Assembly (NCBI GenBank): GCA_030849065.1
Contig: JASAON010001593.1
Coordinates: 1 to 64,000 of the forward strand
DNA length: 64,000 bases
Source of the DNA: Jaenimonas drosophilae
Lineage: Eukaryota > Euglenozoa > Kinetoplastea > Trypanosomatida > Trypanosomatidae
Reading direction: 5' to 3'
Part shown: positions 10,146-19,952 of the stretch, in pieces
How positions within the stretch are numbered: the stretch's first letter is position 1
Layout: each line of letters begins with the position of its first letter
The notes under the pieces: model-generated
Seen by the model: only the letters and a program-made list of their open reading frames with translations
The model's database searches: none
What the model was told of the DNA's origin: nothing
Position numbers and translations under genes: made by a program

Positions 10146-10913
10146 TCAAATATCCGCGTACCACAGGACGTGGTCATTCCAAGAGGTATAGCCACGGTAT
10201 GCACTACGAGCGAGCACGCATAGGGTTGCTCCAACGACGGCGCTAAGAATGGGGTGCTCCGGCGTAACACAGTACAGCCCGCGAACCAGCCAGATCAAGA
10301 ATGCCAAGTCCACAACGCTGAGAAGGAGCAACGGAATTTTCCAAATCAGGAAAAGAAAATAACTCAACTTCACGGCAGACGCAAGAGAGACTAGTCGCAC
10401 CCCTCGGCTCACCACCTCTTCGTATTTTGTGCCAGTATGTCGCAAATGATTGCCAAGCCATACGGATGCTGCCATCAGCAACACAAACTCAACGCATGAG
10501 TGCAACATCAACGGGAATAGTGTTCTACGGTAATCCATGGTTGAAACTAAGGGACTCAACATAACCTTGACAACCTGGATGGAAGTAACTCGATCCGCAA
10601 CCTCCTGTGACGCCATCCCCTCAGTGGTAGGGAGAGTGCTGCGCAACACAAGCAGAGTTCTCACTGTATACGCTTCCAACAGTGCACAGAGGAAAATGGC
10701 TCCAATACCCAATCGCATTGACCATCTGCGGTTGAATATTACGTGCATCCACGCCTGCCGCTGCAGAAGTGCCACGTCAACACACATTTGAACCGGTTGA
10801 AATTCATAGTACATGTCGCAGACAGAACCACAGGATGCGCATCGGTTAACTGTCAGTGTATCTGCATTGATGAGCCCATCGAGCCGTGTGCCACACTCAA
10901 TACAATGCGGCAT
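10146..10913 (-). CDS. ARV1: ARV1-like lipid-homeostasis protein
   Basis: A 255-residue ER membrane protein. The N-terminus has the ARV1 homology domain: MPHCIECG opening, a second CASCG zinc pair about 20 residues later, then a segment ending in QAWMHVIFNRR. Several hydrophobic segments follow in the rest of the protein, as in ARV1. ARV1 family members affect sterol and sphingolipid distribution and GPI-anchor synthesis in the ER. The open frame extends to an ATG at 10976, but a strong polypyrimidine tract ending in AG lies just inside that extension on the minus strand. The ATG at 10913 also gives the family-typical first residues, so I use it. Confidence 0.85.
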   Translation of the reverse strand: MPHCIECGTRLDGLINADTLTVNRCASCGSVCDMYYEFQPVQMCVDVALLQRQAWMHVIFNRRWSMRLGIGAIFLCALLEAYTVRTLLVLRSTLPTTEGMASQEVADRVTSIQVVKVMLSPLVSTMDYRRTLFPLMLHSCVEFVLLMAASVWLGNHLRHTGTKYEEVVSRGVRLVSLASAVKLSYFLFLIWKIPLLLLSVVDLAFLIWLVRGLYCVTPEHPILSAVVGATLCVLARSAYRGYTSWNDHVLWYADI

Positions 10914-11349
10914 GTTGCTAAAACTGCTAGCAAAACAAGCTGGTAAAGATGAAGCAACAGGAGAGATGTGGTGCATTCCTCAATCATGGTGGGTCTGAAC
11001 CCATGATGCAAACCTATTAGAAGATCTTTCCTCCATGGAAGGAAGCTGGAGCGCTTTGCAGCAAGAACGCAATAGGAGTGAGTTGCATAAATGAATTCGA
11101 AGAAGGTTTTGTATATCTGGATGTTGCTCTGTGTTTTGGGAGAGAAAACAAAAGAGTTTATGCGTGGGTATGAATCATCGACGGTGATGAAGGATGGACG
11201 CATTGGTGCACAACTCAGTGTGTATAGGAATAGTTGCAGTAGTGCTGAAACAATGGCATGAGCATCAGTTTTCCACAAGATTTGCTGCGACGCAAGAACT
11301 GCACGAAGAATAAGAGCATGACCACCACTATTGGGGGTTTACTAAAAAC
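10914..11349. other. Intergenic region with probable splice acceptor for ARV1
   Basis: No independent gene. On the minus strand a pyrimidine-rich stretch (about 10945-10972) ends in CAG about 30 bases before the ARV1 ATG and is the probable spliced-leader acceptor. The rest is the 3' UTR of the synthetase gene at 11350-13584. Confidence 0.5.
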
Positions 11350-13584
11350 TCACTTGGCATTACCATCGAGGAGTCGCGTATTTCTCAGGACACGTGCGGG
11401 GACAACCACGCTTCCCAACTTGGTGATTTTGGAGGTGTCTTCACGGACCACAACGCCTCCAAACTCATCACCCACCATCCACGCACAGAAAATGGGAAAA
11501 TACTTGCTGTCAAACTTTTTGAGGAACAGCCGTTTCTGGAACACTTCGACAGAATCAAAAAAACGTCCGGGTGAGCACTCATTGCCATTGTCATCACACG
11601 ACACGGCAAAAGAAGACGGAAAAAAGGAATCACCGCGAGAGGAGTTGGCACGCGATGGGGACAAGGTTCGAGGTTCAGCGAGGTGTAATGGGTGGTCCCC
11701 CTCAACACGCGGCGCATTGTCCAGTTCCGTCTTGTCCACGACGGGGTCATGCATGGTGATGTTTTGACCCGCACGACCATTCACGGGTTTGGATATGTAA
11801 TTGCCTGAAATAATCTCACGAGTGCGGAAAAAACTGGCAGGAAGCATATGCGGGTGATCTCGGGCCATGGAGTACATGAAAGGAAGAACTGCCTTGCTCC
11901 CTGTTACGGCTTTCCAGAGCGGCTCGAGGACCTTCACGGTATCATTCAAAAGAACGTCAGATAACGTGGGTGCGCCGATGGACCGAGGATTGGGCGAATC
12001 CTTGATCCACTGACGCTCATACTGGTGAAGAACTGTATCCCATGACCAGGTCTTCCACACCAGCATCACGCGCTCATTGTCCTCATCAAAGATCTCACGG
12101 TCCTCGTACTGAGGCCTCTCGCCGTCCTCGGGTGTGTTGGCATCGCCAAAATGCAAGGCAGTGGGAGACTGTAGCAGTTTGGTTCGAAAGCCGGCTGTTT
12201 CAGCAAATCCCATCATGCACATCGCAGTATAACGTTCTTCGTCGTCATTGTCAATGAGGAAATGAATCAATGCATGAGAGGGGCACATCACGGAGTTAGA
12301 GAGAAGGCGCTTGAAGTAGGTAACACACTTGGCCGAGAGAAATGATCCGGCAGACAAGCCAGCCTGGACACCGTAGTGCTTCGCAATTTTTTCCTGCGTA
12401 TCACAACACTCCAGAAGTGCTCCAGATGAATCACAATTGTACTCAAACATGCCGACCGACTTACCGTTGAAGCCAAAGTCGAAACGTCCGCCCAAAGCTT
12501 GTGTGGTCTCCCATGACTGTCGCAGAAGCGGCTGAAGATGTGGCACAACTCCAAAATAGTGCTCAAGCAAATATTCTGAGTCCGGGTCAGAGAGCACATT
12601 CTCGGTGGCTTGCATCGCAATGGCGTGGAGAGACTTGGCCGCACGTCCAATGGAGCACCACATGTCATAGTCCAAGAAATAAATACCGCTGGGGACATCC
12701 TCAACGGAAGCTTCTGCTCCATTATCGGTGCACCCATCATGGCAGAGCGAACGCTTCAGCACCAAGTCCAACGAACTGGACGACGGATTCAACCATGGCA
12801 CCGTGACCTCCGACTGTACGTGGTGCCTCTCAATGCTTCCATTCCCCAGCACCATGCGGTAGTCATCACAAATGTTTCCACGGGTGAAGTCGTATGGAGG
12901 CGCGTCAACGCGCAGCCATCCAAGTACAGCCACCCCCTCGGCGTCCCACAGTTCAGCTGAATCGTCTGAATGAAATCGCACCTCTAGCTCACGACTGAAT
13001 GGTGCATCTACCGGCCACGCAGAAAAACCATGATTTTGCTCTGCCACCCGAACGTGTTTGTTGTCTGGGGATTCCGTCACAACCGCAACGTGTCCGAATG
13101 GCATGCGCTCACACTGTGACCACACAACAATGTCCCCAACCTGCGGGCTGATTCGGTCCTCGCCGTTGACGATGCGAAGATACGGAACAGGTTGGTTGGT
13201 GGAAATGTAAGAGAAGAGGTCTCCGTCATGCGTCCAAAGGTCTTCAGCAGTCGGAACGGATGCCAGCCAAACGGCCTTTGTGGCTGCCAGATACCGACGA
13301 ACAAATTCAACACACTGCCACTTTACACCAAGTTGTGGGAGTGATTCGACGTCGCAGCGAGCACGCTCAAATGAAGAGAGTGGTTGTGCGGCGGGTATAA
13401 TGGAAGGTGTGTTGCTGTAGTGTAATTCACTGCCGTTGGACATGACCGGAACGCCGTCAGCGGTTACGCCAAGGAGGCCATCGAACTTGACGGTATCTCC
13501 AGTGTGGGAAAGCATGGCGCACCCTTGTTTTCGGAGAAGACGACGCTGAATTTCGCCGAGAGGAAGATTGGCTTCCCGTAACAT
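11350..13584 (-). CDS. Trypanothione / glutathionylspermidine synthetase (bifunctional amidase-ligase)
   Basis: A 744-residue protein with two domains. Residues about 60-220 are a CHAP amidase with the KWQCVEF nucleophile (Cys91) and the FGHVAVV histidine (His165), which hydrolyses glutathionylspermidine or trypanothione. The C-terminal half is the GSP-synthase ATP-grasp ligase (FGFNGKSVGMFEYNCDSSG and VLVWKTWSWD blocks, with a late GGVVVRED block), which joins glutathione to spermidine. Trypanothione replaces glutathione reductase-based redox control in kinetoplastids. It is longer than the usual 620-720 residues, with an extra Ser-rich segment of about 45 residues just after the NGRAGQNIT loop. 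Sequence alone does not separate trypanothione synthetase from glutathionylspermidine synthetase. The frame opens upstream at a GTG; the first ATG is at 13584. Confidence 0.9.
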   Translation of the reverse strand: MLREANLPLGEIQRRLLRKQGCAMLSHTGDTVKFDGLLGVTADGVPVMSNGSELHYSNTPSIIPAAQPLSSFERARCDVESLPQLGVKWQCVEFVRRYLAATKAVWLASVPTAEDLWTHDGDLFSYISTNQPVPYLRIVNGEDRISPQVGDIVVWSQCERMPFGHVAVVTESPDNKHVRVAEQNHGFSAWPVDAPFSRELEVRFHSDDSAELWDAEGVAVLGWLRVDAPPYDFTRGNICDDYRMVLGNGSIERHHVQSEVTVPWLNPSSSSLDLVLKRSLCHDGCTDNGAEASVEDVPSGIYFLDYDMWCSIGRAAKSLHAIAMQATENVLSDPDSEYLLEHYFGVVPHLQPLLRQSWETTQALGGRFDFGFNGKSVGMFEYNCDSSGALLECCDTQEKIAKHYGVQAGLSAGSFLSAKCVTYFKRLLSNSVMCPSHALIHFLIDNDDEERYTAMCMMGFAETAGFRTKLLQSPTALHFGDANTPEDGERPQYEDREIFDEDNERVMLVWKTWSWDTVLHQYERQWIKDSPNPRSIGAPTLSDVLLNDTVKVLEPLWKAVTGSKAVLPFMYSMARDHPHMLPASFFRTREIISGNYISKPVNGRAGQNITMHDPVVDKTELDNAPRVEGDHPLHLAEPRTLSPSRANSSRGDSFFPSSFAVSCDDNGNECSPGRFFDSVEVFQKRLFLKKFDSKYFPIFCAWMVGDEFGGVVVREDTSKITKLGSVVVPARVLRNTRLLDGNAK

Positions 13585-13904
13585 GGGAAAAAGAAGCCTG
13601 GACAGACGAGGCACCGTTTGGATCTACACTACTAACGAAAAGAATATCAGAAGTGGATGAAGCAAAACCGTAACAAAACCGTTCCCTATTCGGAGTAATC
13701 TGAATATGCATGACAACAGTAGTACCGTATAGTTGGGGCAATCATCTCAGGACAAAAAGCACGTTCTGAAACCGAGGCGCTGAGCATATAAGAAGAGAGA
13801 CTCGAAAACTAAATGAGCGATATAGCATTGAGCTTGTGATGATCCATTTTGATTGGATGCAGGGATTTGTGGAGGTCTATTCCATCTGTAACCGGGACAC
13901 TTCC
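13585..13904. other. Intergenic region
   Basis: No supported gene. It spans the 5' flank of the synthetase gene and the 3' flank of the micro-gene at 13905-14054 on the minus strand. Confidence 0.5.
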
Positions 13905-14054
13905 TCAGCCGTTGATAGCGAGTTCACGATACAGGCAGTAGCCCCCGACCGTGAAGTAAATGGCAAAGCAAAAGACCAAAAAGGTGCCTGCGAGGTCAGT
14001 GAGCGCGGCCGTCAGGTTCTTTCCATAGAGAACATCCTTTCCTCCGAATAGCAT
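13905..14054 (-). CDS. 49-residue single-pass membrane protein, paralogue of the gene at 14508
   Basis: A complete ATG-to-TGA minus-strand frame of 49 codons. It contains one hydrophobic helix inside the motif LTDLAGTFLVFCFAIYFTVG, followed by a YRE tail. The neighbouring gene at 14508-14891 has LTDLAGTFLVLCFAIYFTTA and the same YRE tail at its C-terminus, so the two are tandem paralogues. This copy lacks the basic N-terminal extension. Conservation at protein level with silent-site differences argues for a translated gene. A strong acceptor (TTTTCTTTTTTTAG on the minus strand, AG at 14416-14417) lies upstream. I do not recognise the family; a small subunit of a membrane complex is possible but not shown. 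Confidence 0.75.
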   Translation of the reverse strand: MLFGGKDVLYGKNLTAALTDLAGTFLVFCFAIYFTVGGYCLYRELAING

Positions 14055-14507
14055 GACTGTTAGATGATCTGAGGTGTGTTGAAATTGAATGTTGTTCGGT
14101 GATGAATGGGGCTATGATGAATAAATCTAGTCTGAGTGATACCACAATGAAGTCGAAGAGGATGAGCAAGAAACGAAGTTAGTGAAGCACTACGCTCAAG
14201 CGTCATCACAGCAAAAGCCCAAATACTCTCAAACATTTAGACGGGTCGCTTGATGGCGCCTGTGTGTTCATATTTTGGTCCTCAAACGGTACTGCTCCCA
14301 ACCTGAACCAGACATCAGTCCGTTAAACACAAAAACAAACGTGTGTATCACCGCAAAACAGGTACTACAGGAGTCTGCTTCGTTGTGGCGCTGTTTTGCA
14401 GCTCACAGTGGTGCTCTAAAAAAAGAAAACTTGGGTACAGCGGTGTTCAAGTACGGCAGCGTGGCTCTAGCCCCGAACCAGAACAGCTTACACTTCCCAG
14501 GAGAACA
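14055..14507 (-). promoter_or_regulatory. Intergenic region with trans-splicing acceptor for the micro-gene
   Basis: The minus strand carries an almost pure T-rich tract ending in TAG at 14416-14417. It lies downstream of the stop at 14508 and about 360 bases upstream of the 49-codon gene. This indicates that a separate mature mRNA is made for that gene. No other coding content was found here. Confidence 0.55.
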
Positions 14508-14891
14508 CTATTGAGAGAGCGCGAACTCTCGATACAATAGGTATCCAGCCGTGGTGAAGTAAATGGCAAAGCACAGAACCAAAAATGTGCCGGCCAAATC
14601 GGTCAGCATGGCCGTCACGCGGGGAGAGTAAACGCAGTCGCAATTACCGAACAAGCGAGAGAGGAAGCCCAGAGAACCTCTCTTCTCCCTTGCCAGCAGC
14701 GTCCTAGGCGTCGATACACGTCCTTTCTGGGCACGAGCGATTGCCTCATCAATGAGCTTCTGTACAGCCTTGGGATCCGCCTTGGGCAAGTCCAACGCAG
14801 GAGCTAGGGCAGCCACTGGGCTGTTTTTGTTTAGGTCCTCTGCGTTGCCGGTGGCACGAGGGGTAAGCGAGCGAGACTTGCGCGGCGGCAT
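14508..14891 (-). CDS. Small single-pass membrane protein with basic N-terminal extension
   Basis: A 127-residue protein. Residues 1-75 are basic and Pro/Ala-rich (MPPRKSRSLTPR start), then a GFLSRLFG stretch leads to one transmembrane helix (FLVLCFAIYFTTAGYLL) and a short YREFALSQ tail. The C-terminal 50 residues are paralogous to the 49-aa product of 13905-14054. The open frame extends to a TTG at 14945, but the first ATG is at 14891. Family and function are unrecognised. The arrangement suggests a tandem duplication in which one copy gained, or the other lost, the extension. Confidence 0.7.
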   Translation of the reverse strand: MPPRKSRSLTPRATGNAEDLNKNSPVAALAPALDLPKADPKAVQKLIDEAIARAQKGRVSTPRTLLAREKRGSLGFLSRLFGNCDCVYSPRVTAMLTDLAGTFLVLCFAIYFTTAGYLLYREFALSQ

Positions 14892-15110
14892 TCTGCGTTG
14901 GATTATTTTGTCAATGAATGACTGATGAGGATGCTTGGCAGCCAATCTAAGTATTATTGATAGTTTGTGATGAACAGCAGGTGGAGCAAGAGAGGAGATA
15001 GTGGTGAATCGTGGTCAGCTGAGCAGCACGACAAGATCATCAAGATGATATGACGAGAGAATACTTGTGAAAGGGTGAGCACAGAAACAGAATAGAGGAG
15101 GCTACTGCAT

Positions 15111-15818
15111 CTATTTATACAGATGATCAAGGAAATCGATAAATTTCGGGAAGTACTCCTTCACATCCCCAAGCACGGGAAACTCGTGAAGTACATCTTT
15201 GGACGCATAAAAGTCCAGAAGAGGCTTGGATAGTTCGTCATACTCCGCCAAACGCTTCTTCACCACATTCTCATCGTCATCCGCGCGCCGCACCAGCTCA
15301 TCCTTTGATCCACATGAGTCACAGACACCGGTAACTTTTGGAAGAAGCTGGTCCATTCGTGCTCCATCCACATCAATCTTGTTCAGGTTGTACACGAAGC
15401 CGCAATGAGCACACATTCGGCGACCGGACAACTTGGCCAAAATTACGCTTGTTGGTTGAGTGAGGTTGATGACGTGGTCAATTGGAAGAGCCTTGGAGTC
15501 CCACAAGTAGCGAGCCTGCGAAGCGTTCCGTGGAAATCCATCCAGCATGTAGCCATTAAGTTGTTTGTTGGAGTAGTAGCGTGTCTTCATGTAGTCCAGT
15601 ACAACGTCATTGACGAGAGAATCTGGAACATAGACACCGGCATTGATCTTCTCCTGCACTTGGCGTGCTAGAGGGCTGTCTTTAGACGCAATTTGACGAA
15701 GCAGCTCACCGCTAGAGATGGCAGACAAGTTTAGTGCCTTGGCGGCTCTCTTGGAGTAGGTTCCTTTGCCAACGCCTGGTGCTCCAATAAGCAGCAGACG
15801 ATACTGTAGTGGAGACAT
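15111..15818 (-). CDS. Adenylate kinase (long, zinc-lid type)
   Basis: A 235-residue nucleoside-monophosphate kinase that interconverts 2 ADP with ATP and AMP. The P-loop GAPGVGKGT is at residues 12-20. The NMP-binding helix and the DGFPRN motif follow in order. The lid carries CAHCG and CDSCG pairs, consistent with a structural zinc. The lid is of the long type, matching AK2-class enzymes in size. No N-terminal targeting signal is evident (MSPLQYRLL start directly into the first strand), so a cytosolic location is most likely. Trypanosomatids carry several adenylate kinase isoforms; which one this is cannot be said. Confidence 0.92.
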   Translation of the reverse strand: MSPLQYRLLLIGAPGVGKGTYSKRAAKALNLSAISSGELLRQIASKDSPLARQVQEKINAGVYVPDSLVNDVVLDYMKTRYYSNKQLNGYMLDGFPRNASQARYLWDSKALPIDHVINLTQPTSVILAKLSGRRMCAHCGFVYNLNKIDVDGARMDQLLPKVTGVCDSCGSKDELVRRADDDENVVKKRLAEYDELSKPLLDFYASKDVLHEFPVLGDVKEYFPKFIDFLDHLYK

Positions 15819-16086
15819 ATCAACCTAAAGTTTTTTTTTGTTGCGAGAATAGCTAGCATAATGAGAAAGTGAATATAGAATAGAGTGTGGTTGAGAAAAC
15901 ATTAAACATTGTCCATGCAGAGCTCCGAGGAAGTATCTGTGTTCGGTTCATAGGGGAAGGAAGTTCTCTGGATGGTGTTTTAGCTGGTATTAGAACAGGC
16001 CGGTTATATTCCAAAGAAGGTCTCGCATTACGGCAAAATAATGGATCTCATTTACGCGTTGTCGTTCATCCAATTAAAATGTCATG

Positions 16087-17787
16087 TTACTTCTTTCGTG
16101 CCTTCGACCCTTTTACACTTGCAGAAGTTGATGAACTCCGCTTTGCTCCTGCTGCTGCCTTGAGAGGCTTCTTGGTTTCCTTCTCGGAATTCCCTGACGT
16201 CTTTGATTCGAGCTTCTTCTTCTTCACAGGCGCGGCGTCAGTATCAGCATCGGTGTCTCGCTGTCGTCGGCGGTCGGAGCCTAGTGCTGGCGCAAGCTTC
16301 TCCAGTGTTTCGCGCTGCGCAGACGTCAAATTCAGTGCTGCCTTGTACTGCGGATGAGCATCCGAGGCAACCAACAGCTCTCGCGCGATCAAGGAAACAT
16401 GGTGGCGGTTCATCTTGTCCGCGTGTTTCTCAACGTAGTCGAAAAACGCCTTCACGAGAGTAGGAATCGCTGACAGATGTGTGGCCATCGCTGGGTGGCT
16501 GCAGAGCTCCACCACCTCAGGTTCGTACTCCGCGGTAAGCCAGGTATGATGGTTCCATTCTGAATTGCTCAATGAATAGATGTTGTGCTCCTTCCAGTTG
16601 GGCAACAGAAACCTCCATTTGCGCTCATCCTGTGGAGTGAGGAGATGCATGATAATCAAGAATCCGTAGGGGCTGTTCAGCAGCTGGCCCATGTGCTCCG
16701 TAATATCGTTGAGTAAATACTTGTTCAGAAGCTGAATGTCATAGAGATAATCAAGAACACGCGCAACGACCGGTGCGCCGTACTTGTTCGTGGATATTTC
16801 CCCAAGATTATCCTTAATGGAGCGCAGAATCTCCTTCCGCTTCTTGGGTTCCGTCAGACAAAACACCAACGAGGCAAGAGGAGCACCCTCTCTGGTCAGC
16901 GCGATGTTGGCCACGTGTGGACGCATGGTGTCGCAGAGCTCACTCACTTCTTCGCGAGTGCCATGCTGCATGAACGCGTAGACCATGCGCTGGACAAATG
17001 GATACCCCACGGCCTCCTTCTGCGACACAAGCTTATCGCTGAGCTCAAAGAGCCGTGTGAGGAGCCGCTTTTGGATGGATGGATTCTCGCGGGTCACTCG
17101 CTCCAACACCGGATAGCCCACCCAGCGCTTCATAACGGCTACATTTTCCTTGAAGATGGCCAGCACTAGCAGATCTCGATTGCTTGGGCTGCACCACTTG
17201 CTGCTGTACGTTGCGTGGATAACCTCCACACCAAACTTGTGCGTGATAAGCTGAGGGACGACAGGGACCACCGCAGCCAGAACCTTGTCAAACTGATCGT
17301 GAGATGCGTGACGAATCAGCGCAGCGACGACGAAGTGGGCGTACGCATCCGTTGAAAAGCTGAAGAAGTCCTTCGACACCCATCGAAGCACCTTTTCCAC
17401 ATGGGCCGCTGAGCCATACTTGATCATAGACTGAAGCACACGGCTAACGCTGGGGGTTCTCACCATTGTTGCAAACTTTGGCTCAATGAGCCGCATTAGC
17501 TTTTCTACAATTGGATACTTGTGCTCGTACGCAGTCTTCTTGCTAGTCGGGGTGGCGGTGGCATCCTCACCCTCATTGTCGCGCTCCTGCGCAGTTCGGA
17601 GCTTTTCCCACAGCCGAAGCACCTCTCCATGTTCTGAACTCATCTTGAGGGCGTGCTTCTCAGAGGCATCAAGAATGCGGCCTTCCTTCTTCTTAATGAG
17701 CGCACTCTTGACAAGCCTCTCACCCTGTGGGAGTGTCTTTAGTCGCTGCTCCCTGGCCTCTCTTTTCTTGGTGATTGTGCGACCCAT
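16087..17787 (-). CDS. PUM3/PUF6-like nucleolar Pumilio-repeat protein
   Basis: A 566-residue protein. The basic N-terminus (MGRTITKKREAREQRLK) and a region with WEKLR lead into divergent PUF helical repeats (for example KFGVEVIHATYSS, GYPFVQRMV, GAPLASLV and NKYGAPVVARVLDYL). The CPL-like part begins around PYGFLIIMHLLTP, and the tail is Lys/Ser/Ala-rich and unstructured. This arrangement is that of PUM3/Puf6, which bind structured RNA and act in 60S ribosome biogenesis in the nucleolus. The KKKK-containing basic tail fits nuclear targeting. NOP9, another PUF-repeat nucleolar protein, is an alternative but usually lacks the CPL arrangement. Confidence 0.8.
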   Translation of the reverse strand: MGRTITKKREAREQRLKTLPQGERLVKSALIKKKEGRILDASEKHALKMSSEHGEVLRLWEKLRTAQERDNEGEDATATPTSKKTAYEHKYPIVEKLMRLIEPKFATMVRTPSVSRVLQSMIKYGSAAHVEKVLRWVSKDFFSFSTDAYAHFVVAALIRHASHDQFDKVLAAVVPVVPQLITHKFGVEVIHATYSSKWCSPSNRDLLVLAIFKENVAVMKRWVGYPVLERVTRENPSIQKRLLTRLFELSDKLVSQKEAVGYPFVQRMVYAFMQHGTREEVSELCDTMRPHVANIALTREGAPLASLVFCLTEPKKRKEILRSIKDNLGEISTNKYGAPVVARVLDYLYDIQLLNKYLLNDITEHMGQLLNSPYGFLIIMHLLTPQDERKWRFLLPNWKEHNIYSLSNSEWNHHTWLTAEYEPEVVELCSHPAMATHLSAIPTLVKAFFDYVEKHADKMNRHHVSLIARELLVASDAHPQYKAALNLTSAQRETLEKLAPALGSDRRRQRDTDADTDAAPVKKKKLESKTSGNSEKETKKPLKAAAGAKRSSSTSASVKGSKARKK

Positions 17788-17930
17788 TTTCCTTCGGTAA
17801 TCTTGTCAAGTGAAGTTGGGAACAAATATCAGTAGGTGCATTGTTGTAGAGCATGTCCTTTGGCGTAGCCCATTCTTTCAGCAGTCAAAATAACAAGAAA
17901 AGGTATCTTGGAAAAGAGTATTCTCCAAAG

Positions 17931-18995
17931 TCAAGGAGGCACCTCTTTCGGCGGCAATGATTCTTTCAACAGCGGAGCGAGTGTTTTTCGTACTTTTTTC
18001 ATCCTCCGACGAACATCCTTGAAAGCGTGATACTCACATTCGAGATGTTGTGCAGAGCGCCAAAACAAACCCGTCTGCTTCGAAACAACTGCGGTTTCGG
18101 CAGATAGAGTGTCCAAAGATTCACGAAGTGCATTGACCTTTTCCTGGGTGTGCCTCTGAACTGCAGCAAGTGCATCGCACATACGTACAAGTTGCTCACA
18201 GTTTTCCTCCATTGTCGCTGAACTCGAGCCGACGCCATTGTCCAGATGACCCACTCTTGGACGTTTCTTTGCCCGATGGCGACGTGAAAGACCTGTCTCA
18301 CACACACCTGATAGCACTCGTGCCAAGTCTTTCTCTTTGGATGCTATGTCATTCTCGTACTGCTCAAGAGATCTCAGAAACCCTCCAAAATCGTTCCTCT
18401 CATCCATCTCGCCCACGCATTTCCAGTCTTCACCCCCAGAAGCTGCGCCATGTGGGGCTACGTCGACCACTGGCTCATGTTTTGAACGCTTCGTTGCCCA
18501 ATCTAGCTGCGTTGCAGCCAAATCGTCATTGACGGTTATGCATGGTCGGCCGTCACCAAAAAGGCCGCTGGCCACAAGTGCAGCCGCAATCCGCCGATAC
18601 TTTAGCTGGTGGGAGGCGTCCACGTCCACTGGGCATGCTACCATTGCCAAGAGCGACTCCACCATTGCTGACCGCTCATGATGGGATGTTGAGCGTCGTG
18701 CATGCAACAGTGCAGCATATGCTTCAAGCGGTGTGGTTGGCTGTGTATCCACGTGAAGTGGCATGCTTTGTGAATGGCTTTTGTTGCTTAACATTTCTCT
18801 GAATGGATGAGGGAGGCTAGTGAGGTCTGCACCAAGATGCTCGAGACTTGCAATGATCTCTTCCTGTATGTGTTTGAGGTCGTACAAAAGTGATATGAGT
18901 GGGCTCACTGCATAGGCACCCCATTGCTTCTTCGCTCTCTCAGAAGCAGCGGTAGCCTTTGGCGACACGGCTTCAAGGCCATCAGCGAGTGGCAT
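17931..18995 (-). CDS. Conserved-looking hypothetical protein, C-terminal coiled coil
   Basis: A 354-residue soluble protein with no signal peptide or membrane segment. The N-terminal third is helical (SPLISLLYDLKHIQEEIIASLEHLG). The middle has a basic cluster, SRRHRAKKRPR, which could be a nuclear localisation signal. The last 100 residues contain heptad-like helices (ALAAVQRHTQEKVNALRESL) and end in a basic RRRMKKVRK segment. I do not recognise the family. The longest frame begins at a GTG at 19019; the first ATG is at 18995. Confidence 0.65.
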   Translation of the reverse strand: MPLADGLEAVSPKATAASERAKKQWGAYAVSPLISLLYDLKHIQEEIIASLEHLGADLTSLPHPFREMLSNKSHSQSMPLHVDTQPTTPLEAYAALLHARRSTSHHERSAMVESLLAMVACPVDVDASHQLKYRRIAAALVASGLFGDGRPCITVNDDLAATQLDWATKRSKHEPVVDVAPHGAASGGEDWKCVGEMDERNDFGGFLRSLEQYENDIASKEKDLARVLSGVCETGLSRRHRAKKRPRVGHLDNGVGSSSATMEENCEQLVRMCDALAAVQRHTQEKVNALRESLDTLSAETAVVSKQTGLFWRSAQHLECEYHAFKDVRRRMKKVRKTLAPLLKESLPPKEVPP

Positions 18996-19952
18996 GGCGC
19001 AGACTCTCTTCGTGGGCACACTCCACTGATGCGCAACTCACTCGAAATCAACTTGAGAGTGAACGAATTGAGAAGGGAGGGCAGTCAATGGCATGGCAAG
19101 ATTTTGAATAGAGACAACAACCAGTAGGGTGGGAAACACATAGTCGTCGGTGGAGGGCCACCACCGAAAACACTGTTTTGATTGTGCTGTGCTGCGACAA
19201 TGCGACTCCGAGCAGAGAGCCGCATGCCTACATACGCTCGAGATGATTAATCACGTACAAAATCAGCTCACGCTTTCTGTCGTTGCTTTCAGGAAACTTA
19301 TTGTGCAAATAGAGGGGAATGAACATCGCCTTAATGCCGCATGCCACTTCGGCATAGTTCCAGTGGGGGGGAAACAAAGAATGCTGTTATGAAGGGTGGA
19401 ATCTTCGTGCTCGTGAAGTGCCAAGCGCGTGGGGAAATCCCAGCAGAGCACTAGCAATACTGCCAGTGGGCTGATAACCGCTACCGATCACTGACCTTTC
19501 CCGTTCCCCGGAGGGTAAGAAACGCGCACTCGTGACGAATCAACTTCTGTATTATGTGGATAGATATTGGGTGAGAGGAAGGATTGAGTGTGGGCCACTC
19601 AACGGCAAGTAAATAGTGCGCCTGACCATTGTCCCATCCTGGTGTATCCGTCCACTGAAGTGCGCTGCTGCGCGGCTTCGTCTACTGGCATGAGCTCACT
19701 CCCTCAAACACGAAATCGTAGTTTTTCTTTTTTCTGGTGATACCGCATTCACCACCTATACACAACATGCTTTTCCCCAGCGTTTGGTGTGGTGCGGTTA
19801 CCTGTACAACGATACTATATTTCGGTCAACTGCAGCTCTACGCCGTCATCATCATCATGGGCCGTCAGGGATATACCGGCTTTCATGATGTACGTGTTGT
19901 GTTTCTTTCCCCTTTGAGTGAATGGCGCACGCTCGCGACGCAAGTTCTACGT
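18996..19952. other. Long intergenic region
   Basis: Nearly 1 kb without a supported gene between the kinase (ending at 19953) and the hypothetical protein. Open frames on both strands are short and start at non-ATG codons or lack recognisable content. It presumably holds the long 3' UTR of the kinase and the 5' UTR of the next gene. I saw no tRNA-like or clear snoRNA structure. Confidence 0.5.

Noticed and set aside
10853..11278. A 141-codon minus-strand frame overlapping the ARV1 5' end
   Set aside because: It is in another frame, contains the polypyrimidine tract and acceptor of ARV1, and lacks recognisable domains.
11258..11767. A 169-codon plus-strand frame at the end of the synthetase gene
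   Set aside because: It is antisense to conserved C-terminal ligase motifs.
12181..12200. GGTTCGA-like tRNA T-loop motif
   Set aside because: It sits inside the synthetase coding sequence without a matching acceptor stem or anticodon arm; similar motifs near 23355 are also inside a coding region.
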